A stretch of 64,000 bases of DNA from Alkalibaculum sporogenes. GTDB taxonomy: Bacteria > Bacillota > Clostridia > Eubacteriales > Alkalibacteraceae. Of the stretch, positions 52,911-62,397 are shown in pieces. Within the stretch, counting starts at the first letter, position 1; the number at the start of each line of letters is the position of its first letter. A model generated the notes under the pieces. It made no database searches, was not told the DNA's origin, and saw only the letters and a program-made list of their open reading frames with translations. The stretch covers positions 62,001 to 126,000 of the forward strand of contig NZ_WHNX01000001.1 of NCBI RefSeq assembly GCF_009362815.1, in the 5' to 3' direction. Position numbers and translations under genes: made by a program.

Positions 52911-53891
52911 ATGTTAACTAAAAGGCAGAATTTGTATGAAACAATAAATGGGGGAAATCCAGATCGATTTGTGAAACAATATGAGTTCATGGAAATGATA
53001 GGAGAAACACCTACTTTTGGAACAATGAGTGGACCAGGTACAGAATGGTACACAAACTGGGGTGTTTTTTATCGATGGCCTGAAGGACAAATTGGTGGGT
53101 TTCCAGTGCATGACCAAGAGCATATTGTAATTAAAGATATTACAAAATGGAGAGAATATCTAAAAGAGCCTAATCTTAATTTCTCTGATGAAAAATGGGC
53201 TCCAGCCATTGAACATGCTAATAGTGTTGACCGTAATGACAAATACGTTACAGCCATGGTTGCTCCAGGTATCTTTGAAATGACTCATCACTTAATGCGC
53301 ATGGAAAATGCGTTAATGGCATATTATGAAGAGCCAGAAGCAATGCATGAGCTCATTGAATTTATAACACAATACGAAATAAAATTAGCTAATGAAGTGA
53401 TAAAACGCATTCATCCTGATGCTCTATTTCATCATGATGATTGGGGTAGCCAAACTAATTCTTTTCTGTCACCTGATATGTTTGAAGAGTTCATCGTACC
53501 TGCTTACAAGAAAATATACGGTTACTATAAAGATAATGGCGTTGAGTTAATTGTTCATCATAGTGACTCATATGCTGCTAATTTAGTTCCATTCATGATA
53601 GATATGGGTATAGACATTTGGCAGGGCCCTATGAATACAAACAATATCCCAGAACTTATTAAAAAATACGGTGGGAAAATATCTTTTATGTCAGGAATAC
53701 ATAGTGGTGTTGTAGATATTCCAAATTGGAAACCAGAAGTGATTGCGAATGAAGTAGAGAGAGCTTGCAAAGAAAATGGCAAGTTATATTATATCCCATG
53801 CATATCCCATGGAGGGCCAATGAGCCATTTCCCAGGAGTGTATGAAAAATTGGATCAACAGATAGAAATAATGAGCCATAAAATGTTTTAA
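52911..53891 (+). CDS. Uroporphyrinogen decarboxylase (UroD) family protein
   Basis: A 326-residue UroD/MtaA-superfamily protein. HDDWGSQTNSFLSPDMFEEF and IVHHSDSYAANLVPFMIDMG with DIWQGPMN are family landmarks seen in corrinoid-dependent methyltransferases and related proteins; the His, Asp and Cys positions of GSQ and PCISHGGP could bind metal. The heme-pathway arginine pocket is absent. It may be the second-step methyltransferase that moves the methyl group from the corrinoid protein, or act on a separate methoxylated compound. AAGGAGGG supports ATG 52911 rather than TTG 52908. It lies 215 bases after deoC and ends at a strong terminator. Confidence 0.7.
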   Translation: MLTKRQNLYETINGGNPDRFVKQYEFMEMIGETPTFGTMSGPGTEWYTNWGVFYRWPEGQIGGFPVHDQEHIVIKDITKWREYLKEPNLNFSDEKWAPAIEHANSVDRNDKYVTAMVAPGIFEMTHHLMRMENALMAYYEEPEAMHELIEFITQYEIKLANEVIKRIHPDALFHHDDWGSQTNSFLSPDMFEEFIVPAYKKIYGYYKDNGVELIVHHSDSYAANLVPFMIDMGIDIWQGPMNTNNIPELIKKYGGKISFMSGIHSGVVDIPNWKPEVIANEVERACKENGKLYYIPCISHGGPMSHFPGVYEKLDQQIEIMSHKMF

Positions 53892-53918
53892 GAGGGGCAA
53901 TCGGGAGTAGCCCTATTT

Positions 53919-53957
53919 AAAAAATCAGTACACTAATAGGAGCTGTACTGATTTTTT
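53919..53957 (+). terminator. Intrinsic terminator after the UroD-family gene
   Basis: AAAAAATCAGTAC (53919-53931) pairs with GTACTGATTTTTT (53945-53957), giving a 13-bp stem with T residues at the 3' arm; it is symmetrical and could act on either strand. Confidence 0.9.
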
Positions 53958-54070
53958 CGTATTAAGAAAAGATAAATTGATCACAAAATACAAAATATGG
54001 TATAGTGTGTTATAATTAATTAACCATATTAATTGTGGAGTTAATTTGAATAAAAAAGGAGTTGATAATT

Positions 54071-54325
54071 ATGGATATTATTCATTTTATCATCATAACA
54101 TTTTTATTGATTATTTCTTTATATGTTTTTTTCCCTGTATCTACTGATCCAATAAGAATATTTAATTTAAGTGAGGAAAAAGAGAATAGAAATATTAAAA
54201 TGCGGATAATATTAGGACTTATTCTCTTTATTTTATTCATTATTGTTTATTCAAAGTTTTATTTCAATGGGCAAGAAAGCAATATGTCACATTTGCGTCA
54301 GTTATTACATGTAGAAACATTATAA
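54071..54325 (+). CDS. Small two-helix membrane protein
   Basis: An 84-residue protein with two membrane helices (about 3-25 and 46-66) separated by a polar loop with SEEKENRNIK. No family is recognised. An in-frame TTG at 54062 is part of the ribosome site region; AAGGAG at 54056-54061 is correctly spaced for ATG 54071. It stands alone between two terminator-like regions. The acidic/basic loop and short tail give no clue to function. Confidence 0.6.
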   Translation: MDIIHFIIITFLLIISLYVFFPVSTDPIRIFNLSEEKENRNIKMRIILGLILFILFIIVYSKFYFNGQESNMSHLRQLLHVETL

Positions 54326-54357
54326 AAAGTATTGACAACAAGCAATTAAGGGCTAAA

Positions 54358-54735
54358 CTATAGCTTCTTTCCACAATTAGGACAAAAATGAAAAGGTGTT
54401 TCAATGGGATTACCACATTCAAAACAATGATGCATTGGTGAGCAATTGTTATTGATATTATAGCTTAACTCTTTATCCTCAATTACAGTCTCAACACCCG
54501 TTTCAAGTTTATTACCTTTATCATTTGATATTTCAAATATAGTATTGCAGCATCTACTGATTAAGTAATACTTTACACCCCATTTGAATAATGGGATAAA
54601 GAAAAAATGAAAGTATGAATACTCTTTCACAAGTTTATAAACGCCTAATCTCATACATTTATGACAAGTTATATTATTGATATCCATAATTTCTTTAGAT
54701 TTAACTTCAACTCCAAAAATTCCAATAAAGAACAT
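54358..54735 (-). CDS. Zinc-ribbon protein with N-terminal membrane-like segment
   Basis: A 125-residue protein. An N-terminal ITCHKC pair with CCNTIF later forms one metal site, and the C-terminal CFECGNPIETPFHFCPNCGK is a classical zinc ribbon. Between them a hydrophobic aromatic stretch (SYFHFFFIPLFKWGVKYYLI) may lie at the membrane. AGGAGGT selects ATG 54735; the frame is open upstream without support. Similar zinc-ribbon proteins are common and uncharacterised. Confidence 0.75.
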   Translation of the reverse strand: MFFIGIFGVEVKSKEIMDINNITCHKCMRLGVYKLVKEYSYFHFFFIPLFKWGVKYYLISRCCNTIFEISNDKGNKLETGVETVIEDKELSYNINNNCSPMHHCFECGNPIETPFHFCPNCGKKL

Positions 54736-54973
54736 CGTTACCTCCTGATGTAAGAATAATTCTAGTTTACACTTTACAATCAAATATGTAAATGTGTAAG
54801 ATGGTTTAAACATGGAAACAATCCTGAAACTAAAAAAACTTTCCAATACTGAACCCAGTCAAGTGAGATATGAACTATCACGTTAGAACATTGACACCTA
54901 ATACTACTATTTGAAACATATAAAATGACTCCTAATATGTTATTTAATAATCTTTAGGAATCTTCCCTTGTTT

Positions 54974-55960
54974 TTAATATTTGTACTTATTGTACGAAGA
55001 TCGAATTATAAATATCGAGATAGAAAGAAACAAGCCCAACAGAGCACCGATAAACACTAAAGCAATCCCACTAAATATCTCATAAAGCCCATTGTACTGC
55101 AATATTTTTAAAATCAATCCATGAGCTAGGTAGACGTATAAGGTTTGGGATCCTAGTTTTGAATAAAATTTTTCACCTTCTGGAATGAGTATAAAGAATC
55201 CAATGCTAATTAATGTACTGATTCCGTATAAGGTTAGACGATATGCCCCTGCGTACCACATATCAAGACCAACCATTGCATAAGAGCTTTTTCCCTGCAA
55301 CAGAGGCCTTGGTATCAAATCGTAGTTCAACAGTACAAATACCAATAAAACACACAATGCCCAAATTGCATACTTCCACTTTATTTCTTTAAGGGTTGAA
55401 ATATGGTCTCTCTTTAAAAAATAACCCAATAAAAAATACGGAAAGTACACAACTGTTCTTGATAAGGACATAGACAATCCGAAATCTCTGTCATATCCCA
55501 CTGTAATTCCAACCAAAATGGAAATCAATAGAATCCATTTAATATCTTTTACATAGGGAAAGATCACATACCAAGCCACCAAGCTAAGCATAAACCAATA
55601 GGTATAGTAAGGCATTGAATAAGTAAGGTTCATTTTTTGTCCTAATAGGTATTTCATTACGATGAAATACACAGTCTGCATTACTACATAGTACTTCGTA
55701 TATTTGAATACATATTTGTTGAGGTTTTTAATATACTTCATGAAATGCCCACAAATAATAATAAAGGCTGGCATGTGGAATGTGTATATAAAATAAAACA
55801 ATCTCTCTAAAAACCACGATTCACCCATGACAGGAGAAAAAGTATGAGTTGCCACAACTAATATAATTAAAAAAAACTTTACATTGTCATAATAATAATC
55901 CCGTTGTTTCTTTGTACCTATCGCATTTGCACCAGTTATTACATTTGTTGTATTTGTCAA
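54974..55960 (-). CDS. Acyltransferase family membrane protein (OafA/NolL-like)
   Basis: A 328-residue protein with about ten membrane helices of the acyltransferase-3 type. The start YYYDNVKFFLIILVVATHTF holds the His of the conserved R/K-x10-H motif region, then FHMPAFIIICGHFMK. Such proteins add acetyl or other acyl groups to surface sugars or lipids. Translation starts at TTG 55960 behind GAGGAG. It is transcribed alone on the minus strand, 160 bases downstream of the isoprenoid-type gene. Confidence 0.85.
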   Translation of the reverse strand: MTNTTNVITGANAIGTKKQRDYYYDNVKFFLIILVVATHTFSPVMGESWFLERLFYFIYTFHMPAFIIICGHFMKYIKNLNKYVFKYTKYYVVMQTVYFIVMKYLLGQKMNLTYSMPYYTYWFMLSLVAWYVIFPYVKDIKWILLISILVGITVGYDRDFGLSMSLSRTVVYFPYFLLGYFLKRDHISTLKEIKWKYAIWALCVLLVFVLLNYDLIPRPLLQGKSSYAMVGLDMWYAGAYRLTLYGISTLISIGFFILIPEGEKFYSKLGSQTLYVYLAHGLILKILQYNGLYEIFSGIALVFIGALLGLFLSISIFIIRSSYNKYKY

Positions 55961-56126
55961 AATATAAACTCCTCTATGTGAAAAGTGAAAGTTGAAAGGG
56001 AAGAAACCTACCTTTCTATAGGTGGAAGCATCACATAATATTCAGTAGGGAAATGAAGGATACTCCTACTAAATAAAGTTTCACTTTATCATTATCATTG
56101 CAATAGAATAATTACTATAAATTTTT

Positions 56127-57398
56127 TTAATCATGTATTTTATTAATACTTTTACTTAGAACAAAAGGTTTTAATAATTCATTGATTCGTAATTCCAGTT
56201 TTTTATAGAATGAAAGTCTTACTTTTGAATAGGATTCCAATTTTTTATATAGCTTTTCAGAGACTAAGGATTGGTTTCTTCCAACAGCATCCATAATCAT
56301 AATAAGGGTACATGATATTATAATTTCCTTCATTAAGGTTGTGGTTCTAGATTCACCTATTATAGGTGTATTGACTTTAAATATATAGGATATCAACCTA
56401 TTGATGTTTTCGTCAAAGCTCTCATCTTTATTATGTATACTGAATATCGTCTGATGTCCTTCAACCTTGTCTTCAATGGCATCCTGAAGATCATCAAGAA
56501 GTTGAAGAAATACTCCATATTCAAAGGAAAATCTAATCTCATCACTTGAAAGATTTCCCTTTACAAGAAAGGCATCAGCAAGGACGGATGAACCACCTTT
56601 TAAAAAACTTATAGGTAGAATATCGTCAACTGTCATTTTAGTTTCTTGATCCTGCTTAAGGCTATTTATTTGAGCTTTTTGTATCAATAATATACTTTCA
56701 TATACTTTAGTATATTTGTCCCTATTATATTGAGATTCAATCTCTTTAACTAGAGCAAATACTCGACTCTCGTGTGCATTATTTGAAAGCTGATTTTCAC
56801 CATTTAACGCCCTGCTAAGTCGAAGATTAAATTTTTTCTTATCTATCATATCTATTTGTGGATTATCGAGAAAGTTATCAGTATATGGGTAGAGCATACT
56901 ATATCCATATATGGAAGATGTCAGTCCTAGAGTTATCCCCCACATAATCTGTAGACTATTCATGATCCACACATTTCGCATGGCTTGAAATATCTCAATC
57001 GGTTTAAGATGACCATCATCTCTCGTAGCACGACTAATAAACTCATCTGCTACATTTATATATCCCTTATCTATAAAGAATTTTAGGAATGGTTTGTCAA
57101 AGAAGTATTTCTTCTTATCAAATTCGAGGAGATAGGAGACTATTATCTCTTTAATACTTTCAGTCTCTGTAAATCTCGGATCTATAGGATTTTTCTCCCT
57201 ATGTATCTGTATTTCAGTAATTAATTTATCTAATAGGTAGTGTATCTGTTTTTCATTTATAATTTTTTTAATATATGATGTCTTCTTCATTTCTTTAAAA
57301 TCAGGGAGATCACTACTAAGATAGTCACTTAAGGCTTGTCTAATTAGATAATCCGTTGCAATAGATTTTCTGCTGTCATTGGTAAATGTATTTTCCAT
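56127..57398 (-). CDS. Class-1 isoprenoid biosynthesis-type enzyme
   Basis: A 423-residue all-helical protein resembling the class-1 isoprenoid synthase fold. A first Asp-rich motif is YTDNFLDNPQID (about 170-181) and a second is LLDDLQDAIEDK (about 306-317), the two magnesium-diphosphate binding sites of prenyltransferases and terpene cyclases. It has an extra N-terminal region of about 120 residues. The substrate could be a prenyl diphosphate, but neither chain length nor product can be told. It is divergent from the radical SAM gene across 433 bases. Confidence 0.72.
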   Translation of the reverse strand: MENTFTNDSRKSIATDYLIRQALSDYLSSDLPDFKEMKKTSYIKKIINEKQIHYLLDKLITEIQIHREKNPIDPRFTETESIKEIIVSYLLEFDKKKYFFDKPFLKFFIDKGYINVADEFISRATRDDGHLKPIEIFQAMRNVWIMNSLQIMWGITLGLTSSIYGYSMLYPYTDNFLDNPQIDMIDKKKFNLRLSRALNGENQLSNNAHESRVFALVKEIESQYNRDKYTKVYESILLIQKAQINSLKQDQETKMTVDDILPISFLKGGSSVLADAFLVKGNLSSDEIRFSFEYGVFLQLLDDLQDAIEDKVEGHQTIFSIHNKDESFDENINRLISYIFKVNTPIIGESRTTTLMKEIIISCTLIMIMDAVGRNQSLVSEKLYKKLESYSKVRLSFYKKLELRINELLKPFVLSKSINKIHD

Positions 57399-57831
57399 AA
57401 TTCGATTTCACTTTCTATTTTCAATTTGTCATTTTCTAATATATTGTATTTTTTTGAAATTCGCTAATGTTTTCTAATTTAAGATTTATAAGTTTTTTTG
57501 TTTTATATACAGTATCTTCTTTTTCATTTATACTTATAGTTTACCTTATTTTTTAGATTTTGTGTTCTACTCTGTGAACATTTTTAATTATATAATAAGA
57601 GGATTTCATAAAATCTAAAAAATGTCATGTAATAGCATACTAAAAACTATTTCAATATTTGAAAGGTTAACATTACTTTATGAGGTTAGTTGAATTCAAA
57701 ATAAGAAAAAGAGTAAAATAGAAAATATTATTTAATAATATGATTTACTGTACCACATGGAACAAAGAAGTTTATAATAAAGGATATAAGAAATAAATGA
57801 TTTTATGAACCTGAGATTAGGAGATGAATAA
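57399..57831. other. Divergent regulatory spacer
   Basis: Shared upstream region of the isoprenoid-type gene and the radical SAM gene. It contains the XRE-like operator copy (57663-57681) and, overlapping it, the dyad TTTCAATATTTGAAA (57650-57664). No coding sequence was recognised. Confidence 0.5.
57663..57681 (+). promoter_or_regulatory. Exact copy of the XRE operator
   Basis: The 19 bases here, AAGGTTAACATTACTTTAT, are identical to the reverse complement of 7527-7545, the operator of the XRE-deformylase operon. It lies 150 bases before the radical SAM start in the same orientation relative to the gene as at the XRE operon. Confidence 0.65.
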
Positions 57832-58929
57832 ATGAGTAATCAGTTTGATTTACAAGACTATGTAAGCAATGGAATTGAAAGTGTAATTAGAGGAATTATA
57901 AAAGCTTCATTGAAAAACCCAAAGGAAACAGCTTTTGTCATTAAATTTGCATTAGCTATCAAAGAGGCACAAAGAAAAAAGAAACTCAATGAAGAAAATG
58001 GTCATAGTATACCTGCATTTTTAATTTCCAGTATTTCTAGTAGCTGCAATTTATTTTGTTCAGGTTGCTATGCTAGAGCTACTCAATCTTGTGGAGATGG
58101 ATTTTCTAAAGAACAAATGACCAATGAAAGATGGAAGGAAATTTTTATAGAGGCAAGAGAATTAGGGATTTCTTTTATTTTGCTAGCCGGTGGGGAACCT
58201 TTTATGAGAAAAGATGTTCTTCAAAGTGCCGCACAAGTAAAGGAAATCATGTTTCCCATCTTTACCAATGGAACTATGTTTGAGGAAGAAGATATAAAAT
58301 TATTAGACAAGAATAGGAATCTTGTCCCCATTCTAAGCATTGAAGGAGACAAAGAACAAACTGATAAAAGACGTGGACAAGGTACATATAATATTATAAT
58401 GGATTCTATGGATAATCTTCATAGCAAAGGAATACTATACGGAATATCAGTAACAGTGACGAGGGATAATATTGAAACTATTACCAGTGAAGATTATTTT
58501 GAATTATTGTATAACAAAGGTTGTAAGGCTTTGATTTATGTTGAGTACGTGCCATTAATAGAGGAAACAAAAAACTCGGCTCCAACTGATTTTGAACGAA
58601 CTATATTAGAAACAGAATTGCAAAAGTTAAGAATGAAGTACGAAGATGCTATATTTTTATCATTTCCTGGGGATGAAAAATTTTCTGGTGGCTGTCTTGC
58701 AGCAGGTAGAGGTTTCTTTCATATTAATGTTGATGGCTCGGCAGAACCATGCCCCTTTTCACCTTTTTCAGACACAAATTTAAAGAATTGTAATCTGAGG
58801 GAAGCCCTGAATTCGCCATTATTTAATCATTTAAAGGAAAGTGGTATGCTTTTAGAAGAACATGATGGTGGATGTGTGCTCTTTGAAAAAGAAAATGAAG
58901 TAAAGGAAATTATGAATAAGACAAAATAA
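57832..58929 (+). CDS. Radical SAM protein
   Basis: A 365-residue radical S-adenosylmethionine enzyme. The cluster motif is CNLFCSGC (CxxxCxxC) near residue 72, followed by LAGGEPF (SAM-binding GGE). The C-terminal region has further Cys (GGCLAAGRGFFHINVDGSAEP, PCPFSPF, GGCVLF) that could hold an auxiliary cluster, SPASM-like. The 60-residue N-terminal extension is not part of the core. Substrate unknown; related proteins modify peptides or cofactors. AGGAG precedes ATG 57832. It is divergent from the isoprenoid-type gene. Confidence 0.88.
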   Translation: MSNQFDLQDYVSNGIESVIRGIIKASLKNPKETAFVIKFALAIKEAQRKKKLNEENGHSIPAFLISSISSSCNLFCSGCYARATQSCGDGFSKEQMTNERWKEIFIEARELGISFILLAGGEPFMRKDVLQSAAQVKEIMFPIFTNGTMFEEEDIKLLDKNRNLVPILSIEGDKEQTDKRRGQGTYNIIMDSMDNLHSKGILYGISVTVTRDNIETITSEDYFELLYNKGCKALIYVEYVPLIEETKNSAPTDFERTILETELQKLRMKYEDAIFLSFPGDEKFSGGCLAAGRGFFHINVDGSAEPCPFSPFSDTNLKNCNLREALNSPLFNHLKESGMLLEEHDGGCVLFEKENEVKEIMNKTK

Positions 58930-59076
58930 ATATATAAAGTTGGTATGTTATTGTCATTTAAAAAAGAGTTAAGACATAATTAGAGATGAATATTGATAAT
59001 TGGAAAATGAAGAATCAAGATCCATCTCTTACTGATATATGTATTATTCAAGTAATTTAATTTTGTTTAACTTACA

Positions 59077-59889
59077 CTACTTTTGCCATACTTCTCCTAC
59101 TTCTAAGCCCCACATTTCAAATACATTATTGTAGAACTCTGGTCTTGGGTAATCAGCTTTCATTTCCATATTAAGCTGAGTATGCCCAAGTTTAATTGTT
59201 TCTACGACTTTTAGGCCGGAAATCAATTCTGAGATCTTGTCTTTTGGAACTGAAAAGATAATTTCATCTTCAGAAGTCAAGGCACGTTCGTATTCACCAG
59301 GATCTGGTACAGTAATACGATAATCGCCATTTTCAATAACGGGGAGAATAGAATAAACGCAGGAGTCGATAGGATCAAATTGAGAGTTCACTACAGCTCC
59401 AGTTTTGTATTTTACCGCCCAGAGTATGCTCCGCAGTTGTGCATTATTTGAATAAATCAACACTACATCTGGTTCAAAGTTTGCTGTGATTAAGGGAGCA
59501 GAAACTATACCCGCATATTTTCCATACTCTAAGCGTGGAAAGTTTTTAACAAATTCTTTCGCTTTTTTTGGATCTTCGATACCAATGTACTTGGATATTT
59601 CATTATAGCTTTCATGTCCTTCATGGAATTCAACTGCACCAAAAGAAATTAAAGGCGCCCAACACCAGTGATCTTCCTTTTGCATAAAAATAGTTTTTTT
59701 CTGGCGACGAGACATAGCAAAAGCTTGACATAGTGCAATATGCACACCAAGGTCTTTTTTTGGTTGAATTGCACCATCTGGGATTTCGTCCTCACTTTTC
59801 AATAACTTAATAGCTATAGGTGATGTTCTAAGCATTAAAATCCTTTCTAATTCTTTTCCATAGTTACTGTAGTCTATTACATCGGTCAT
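59077..59889 (-). CDS. DUF169 family protein
   Basis: A 270-residue DUF169 protein. The conserved start LMLRTSPIAIKLLKSEDEIP and the CQAFAMSRRQKKTIFMQKED and HWCWAPLISFGAV segments with two Cys are typical. The family occurs widely in anaerobes, often near corrinoid, redox or transport genes, with no assigned reaction. Its upstream region carries three dyads (59971-60025). It is a single-gene unit on the minus strand. Confidence 0.85.
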   Translation of the reverse strand: MTDVIDYSNYGKELERILMLRTSPIAIKLLKSEDEIPDGAIQPKKDLGVHIALCQAFAMSRRQKKTIFMQKEDHWCWAPLISFGAVEFHEGHESYNEISKYIGIEDPKKAKEFVKNFPRLEYGKYAGIVSAPLITANFEPDVVLIYSNNAQLRSILWAVKYKTGAVVNSQFDPIDSCVYSILPVIENGDYRITVPDPGEYERALTSEDEIIFSVPKDKISELISGLKVVETIKLGHTQLNMEMKADYPRPEFYNNVFEMWGLEVGEVWQK

Positions 59890-59970
59890 ATCTTTTCATC
59901 ATCCTTTCATTTTTTATACTTTAAAACCTTTGTTCTTTCGCCGAGTCTTCAATTATGCCGATTCCACATA

Positions 59971-60025
59971 AGACTAATATAATTAGTCTATGAATCATTC
60001 ATAAGTATGATATTAATCATATCAT
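59971..60025. promoter_or_regulatory. Array of three adjacent dyads upstream of the DUF169 gene
   Basis: AGACTAAT/ATTAGTCT (59971-59989), TATGAATCATTCATA (59989-60003) and ATGATAT/ATATCAT (60007-60025) follow one another within 55 bases, 80 to 135 bases before the gene. Each is a perfect inverted repeat. The arrangement looks like a cluster of operators, perhaps for more than one regulator. Confidence 0.55.
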
Positions 60026-60166
60026 TTTCAACGACATATAGTCATAGAATTTTAATTATTTTTATAAAAACATACTTTATTATTATATTTAAAGTTTTGC
60101 ATATTTAAGGGCGTTGTGATAAACGCTTGGTATAACTGTTTACTATGAAGAGAGCGTATCATTGAG

Positions 60167-60529
60167 TTGAAACGTTCAATACATATCTTAAATTTACTCA
60201 ACAAGGCACACATAACTACAATTTTTGGTGTTAAGATTGACAAGGAATTACTTCTTGCAATTTTGTCAGGTTTTGGATGTATTGCTGGAGCAACAGCAGG
60301 TAAGACTTTAGTTGCAAATTTAATGAAGTTTATACTAGGAGCAGGTACAACAATTGGTGGTGCTATTAGTGATGTGACTGCAAGTGTATTAATTACAGCA
60401 TTAGCCTTTTCTTACATAGAAGTTATGAAAAAAGTAACAGCCAATCAATATGATGGTAAAGTAACAGAAAATGAAGAGATATCAAAAATGATGTATAATG
60501 AACTAAAAAAATATTTCAAGAACAAGTGA
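60167..60529 (+). pseudogene. C-terminal DUF697-like domain of a GTPase, probably truncated
   Basis: From about residue 20, GVKIDKELLLAILSGFGCIA and MKFILGAGTTIGGAISDVTA match the hydrophobic DUF697-type C-terminal domain found behind GTPase domains in Firmicutes. The GTPase part is missing, and translation would have to start at TTG 60167 without a ribosome site. It could be a small free-standing protein, but a 5'-truncated gene is more likely. Confidence 0.6.
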
Positions 60530-60637
60530 AAAAGACAAGACAATAGAAATTCAATAATATCCAATAGTATATAAACATAAAAAGAAAGCAGCTATGAGTA
60601 ATTATATAGTCATCATAGTTGCCAAATTTTAGTTAGT

Positions 60638-62377
60638 TCAAAGTAGCTGAATCAGCGATTCTAACTCTGTAGAGAGAACTTTTGCAAGTTCATAATCAGT
60701 GTTTTTTAATGCCAATGCTATTTTCATTTCAACTGATTTTTTCTTTTGTTCAATTTCTAAATAATCTCTATCAAAATGACTCGCATAAATCATCTTTCGA
60801 AATTTTCTCATACTCATTTTTCTGATGGTCTTATCTTCAATGATTAGAACATAATCCATACAGTTTACAATAGAATAGAAATCATGAGAAATCATGAGAA
60901 TTGCACCTTTATAGTTTTCTATTGCTTTTTCCAGTGCTATTTGAGTATAGGTGTCTAAATGGCTTGTAGGTTCATCAAGAAGTAAAAAGTTTGCTTTAAT
61001 AGCAGAAACTTTAGCCAATTGAAGTATATTTTTTTCTCCACCAGATAAGGTTCCTATCTTTTGATTTATGAGTTCTTCGTCAAAACCATAGTCTGCAATA
61101 TATAATCTGATTTCTGTAGAAGTTTTGAATCCTAAATCAATAAACTCTTCAAGAATTGTATTGGATTCATTTAATATTTCTCCTTGAAGCTGAGATAAAT
61201 AAGCCATCTTAACGTCCTTATTTAGTTCAATAGAATCATGGTTGTTTTTAAAAATTTCTCGGAGTAAAGTCGTCTTACCCGTACCATTTGAACCTATAAG
61301 AGCTACTTTATCTGTAGCTTTAATCTCGAAATTAACATTTTTCAGAAGCATTTCATCAAAGGCAATACTGTAATCATTTACTTTTAAAGCAATGGTTTCT
61401 TGGATTTCATTTTCAGATACAAAACTAAAATTAGGATGTTCAATATCTACAAATGGTGCTTTAATTTTACGTGCTTCTAATCTTTCTTGAATTTTAACTC
61501 TAGCTTTTAGAGATCTACCTTTGGAAGATTCAGAATTGTTTGTAGCAATAAATCTCAATTTATCGATTAAGATATCATTTCTCTTAATTTCTACATTATC
61601 AGCAATAGCTAGTTCTTGTAACTCAATCTTACTTTGAAGTAATGTGAAGTCATAGTCAATGTATCTTCCATCAAACTCTTGGAGCTCCATGTTTTCAAGG
61701 TGGACGATTTTATTAAAACAATGATTTAATAAATATCTGTTGTGAGTAATAACAAGCATGATTCCTTTGTGGGAATTTATTAGATTTCTAAGAGATTTCA
61801 GATTTTCAAAGTCTAAAAACACCTCTGGTTCATCCATAATTATTAAGTCTGGACTATTTATCATTTCCTTAATTACTTGAATAAGCTTGAATTCTCCTCC
61901 ACTAAGTGCAGATACATTTTGATCTTCAAGCTTGATTAGGTTTGCTAAATTTAGTTTCTTATTAATTTTGCTTTCAAATTGATCTCCACCAATTGCATCA
62001 AATGTGTTTAAGGATTTTTGGTACTTATCTAGTAAAGAATCAATATCAGAAGATGTTTCCATTTCAGTACAAATAGATGCTATTTCATTTTGCAGCTTAA
62101 TAAATTCTTCCCCGATATATTCAAAAACTGTATTTTCTTTTGTTTTGTCTAGTTGTGAGAACTGACTTACATACCCAATTCTACAATTTGGGTCTATTTC
62201 TAATTTTCCATCGAACATATATTTTTCAGGATCCATAATGATATTTACTAGTGTACTTTTTCCACTGCCACTTCTTCCTATAAAAGCACAATGTTGACCT
62301 TCTTCTAATGTAAAAGAAATCTTGTTAAACAGGTCTTTTTGCGGAAATGAATAAGATAAGTTATCAATTTTTATCAT
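60638..62377 (-). CDS. ABC-F subfamily protein (ribosome protection type)
   Basis: A 579-residue soluble protein with two ATPase domains and no membrane helices. First Walker A GRSGSGKST and signature ALSGGEFKLIQV; second Walker A GSNGTGKTT, signature TLSGGEKNILQL and LLLDEPTSHLD. The linker between them (about 245-330) is the ribosome-entering arm. Such proteins displace antibiotics from the ribosome (Vga, Lsa, VmlR) or act in translation. AGAGAGG selects ATG 62377; the longer frame through it spans a leader and attenuator. Antibiotic class cannot be told from the sequence. Confidence 0.88.
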   Translation of the reverse strand: MIKIDNLSYSFPQKDLFNKISFTLEEGQHCAFIGRSGSGKSTLVNIIMDPEKYMFDGKLEIDPNCRIGYVSQFSQLDKTKENTVFEYIGEEFIKLQNEIASICTEMETSSDIDSLLDKYQKSLNTFDAIGGDQFESKINKKLNLANLIKLEDQNVSALSGGEFKLIQVIKEMINSPDLIIMDEPEVFLDFENLKSLRNLINSHKGIMLVITHNRYLLNHCFNKIVHLENMELQEFDGRYIDYDFTLLQSKIELQELAIADNVEIKRNDILIDKLRFIATNNSESSKGRSLKARVKIQERLEARKIKAPFVDIEHPNFSFVSENEIQETIALKVNDYSIAFDEMLLKNVNFEIKATDKVALIGSNGTGKTTLLREIFKNNHDSIELNKDVKMAYLSQLQGEILNESNTILEEFIDLGFKTSTEIRLYIADYGFDEELINQKIGTLSGGEKNILQLAKVSAIKANFLLLDEPTSHLDTYTQIALEKAIENYKGAILMISHDFYSIVNCMDYVLIIEDKTIRKMSMRKFRKMIYASHFDRDYLEIEQKKKSVEMKIALALKNTDYELAKVLSTELESLIQLL

Positions 62378-62397
62378 AATAATACCTCTCTTTATTA

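Noticed and set aside
33932-53891. Heme biosynthesis uroporphyrinogen decarboxylases.
   Set aside because: Neither UroD-family gene (33932, 52911) has the N-terminal Arg-rich substrate motif of HemE or lies near other heme synthesis genes.
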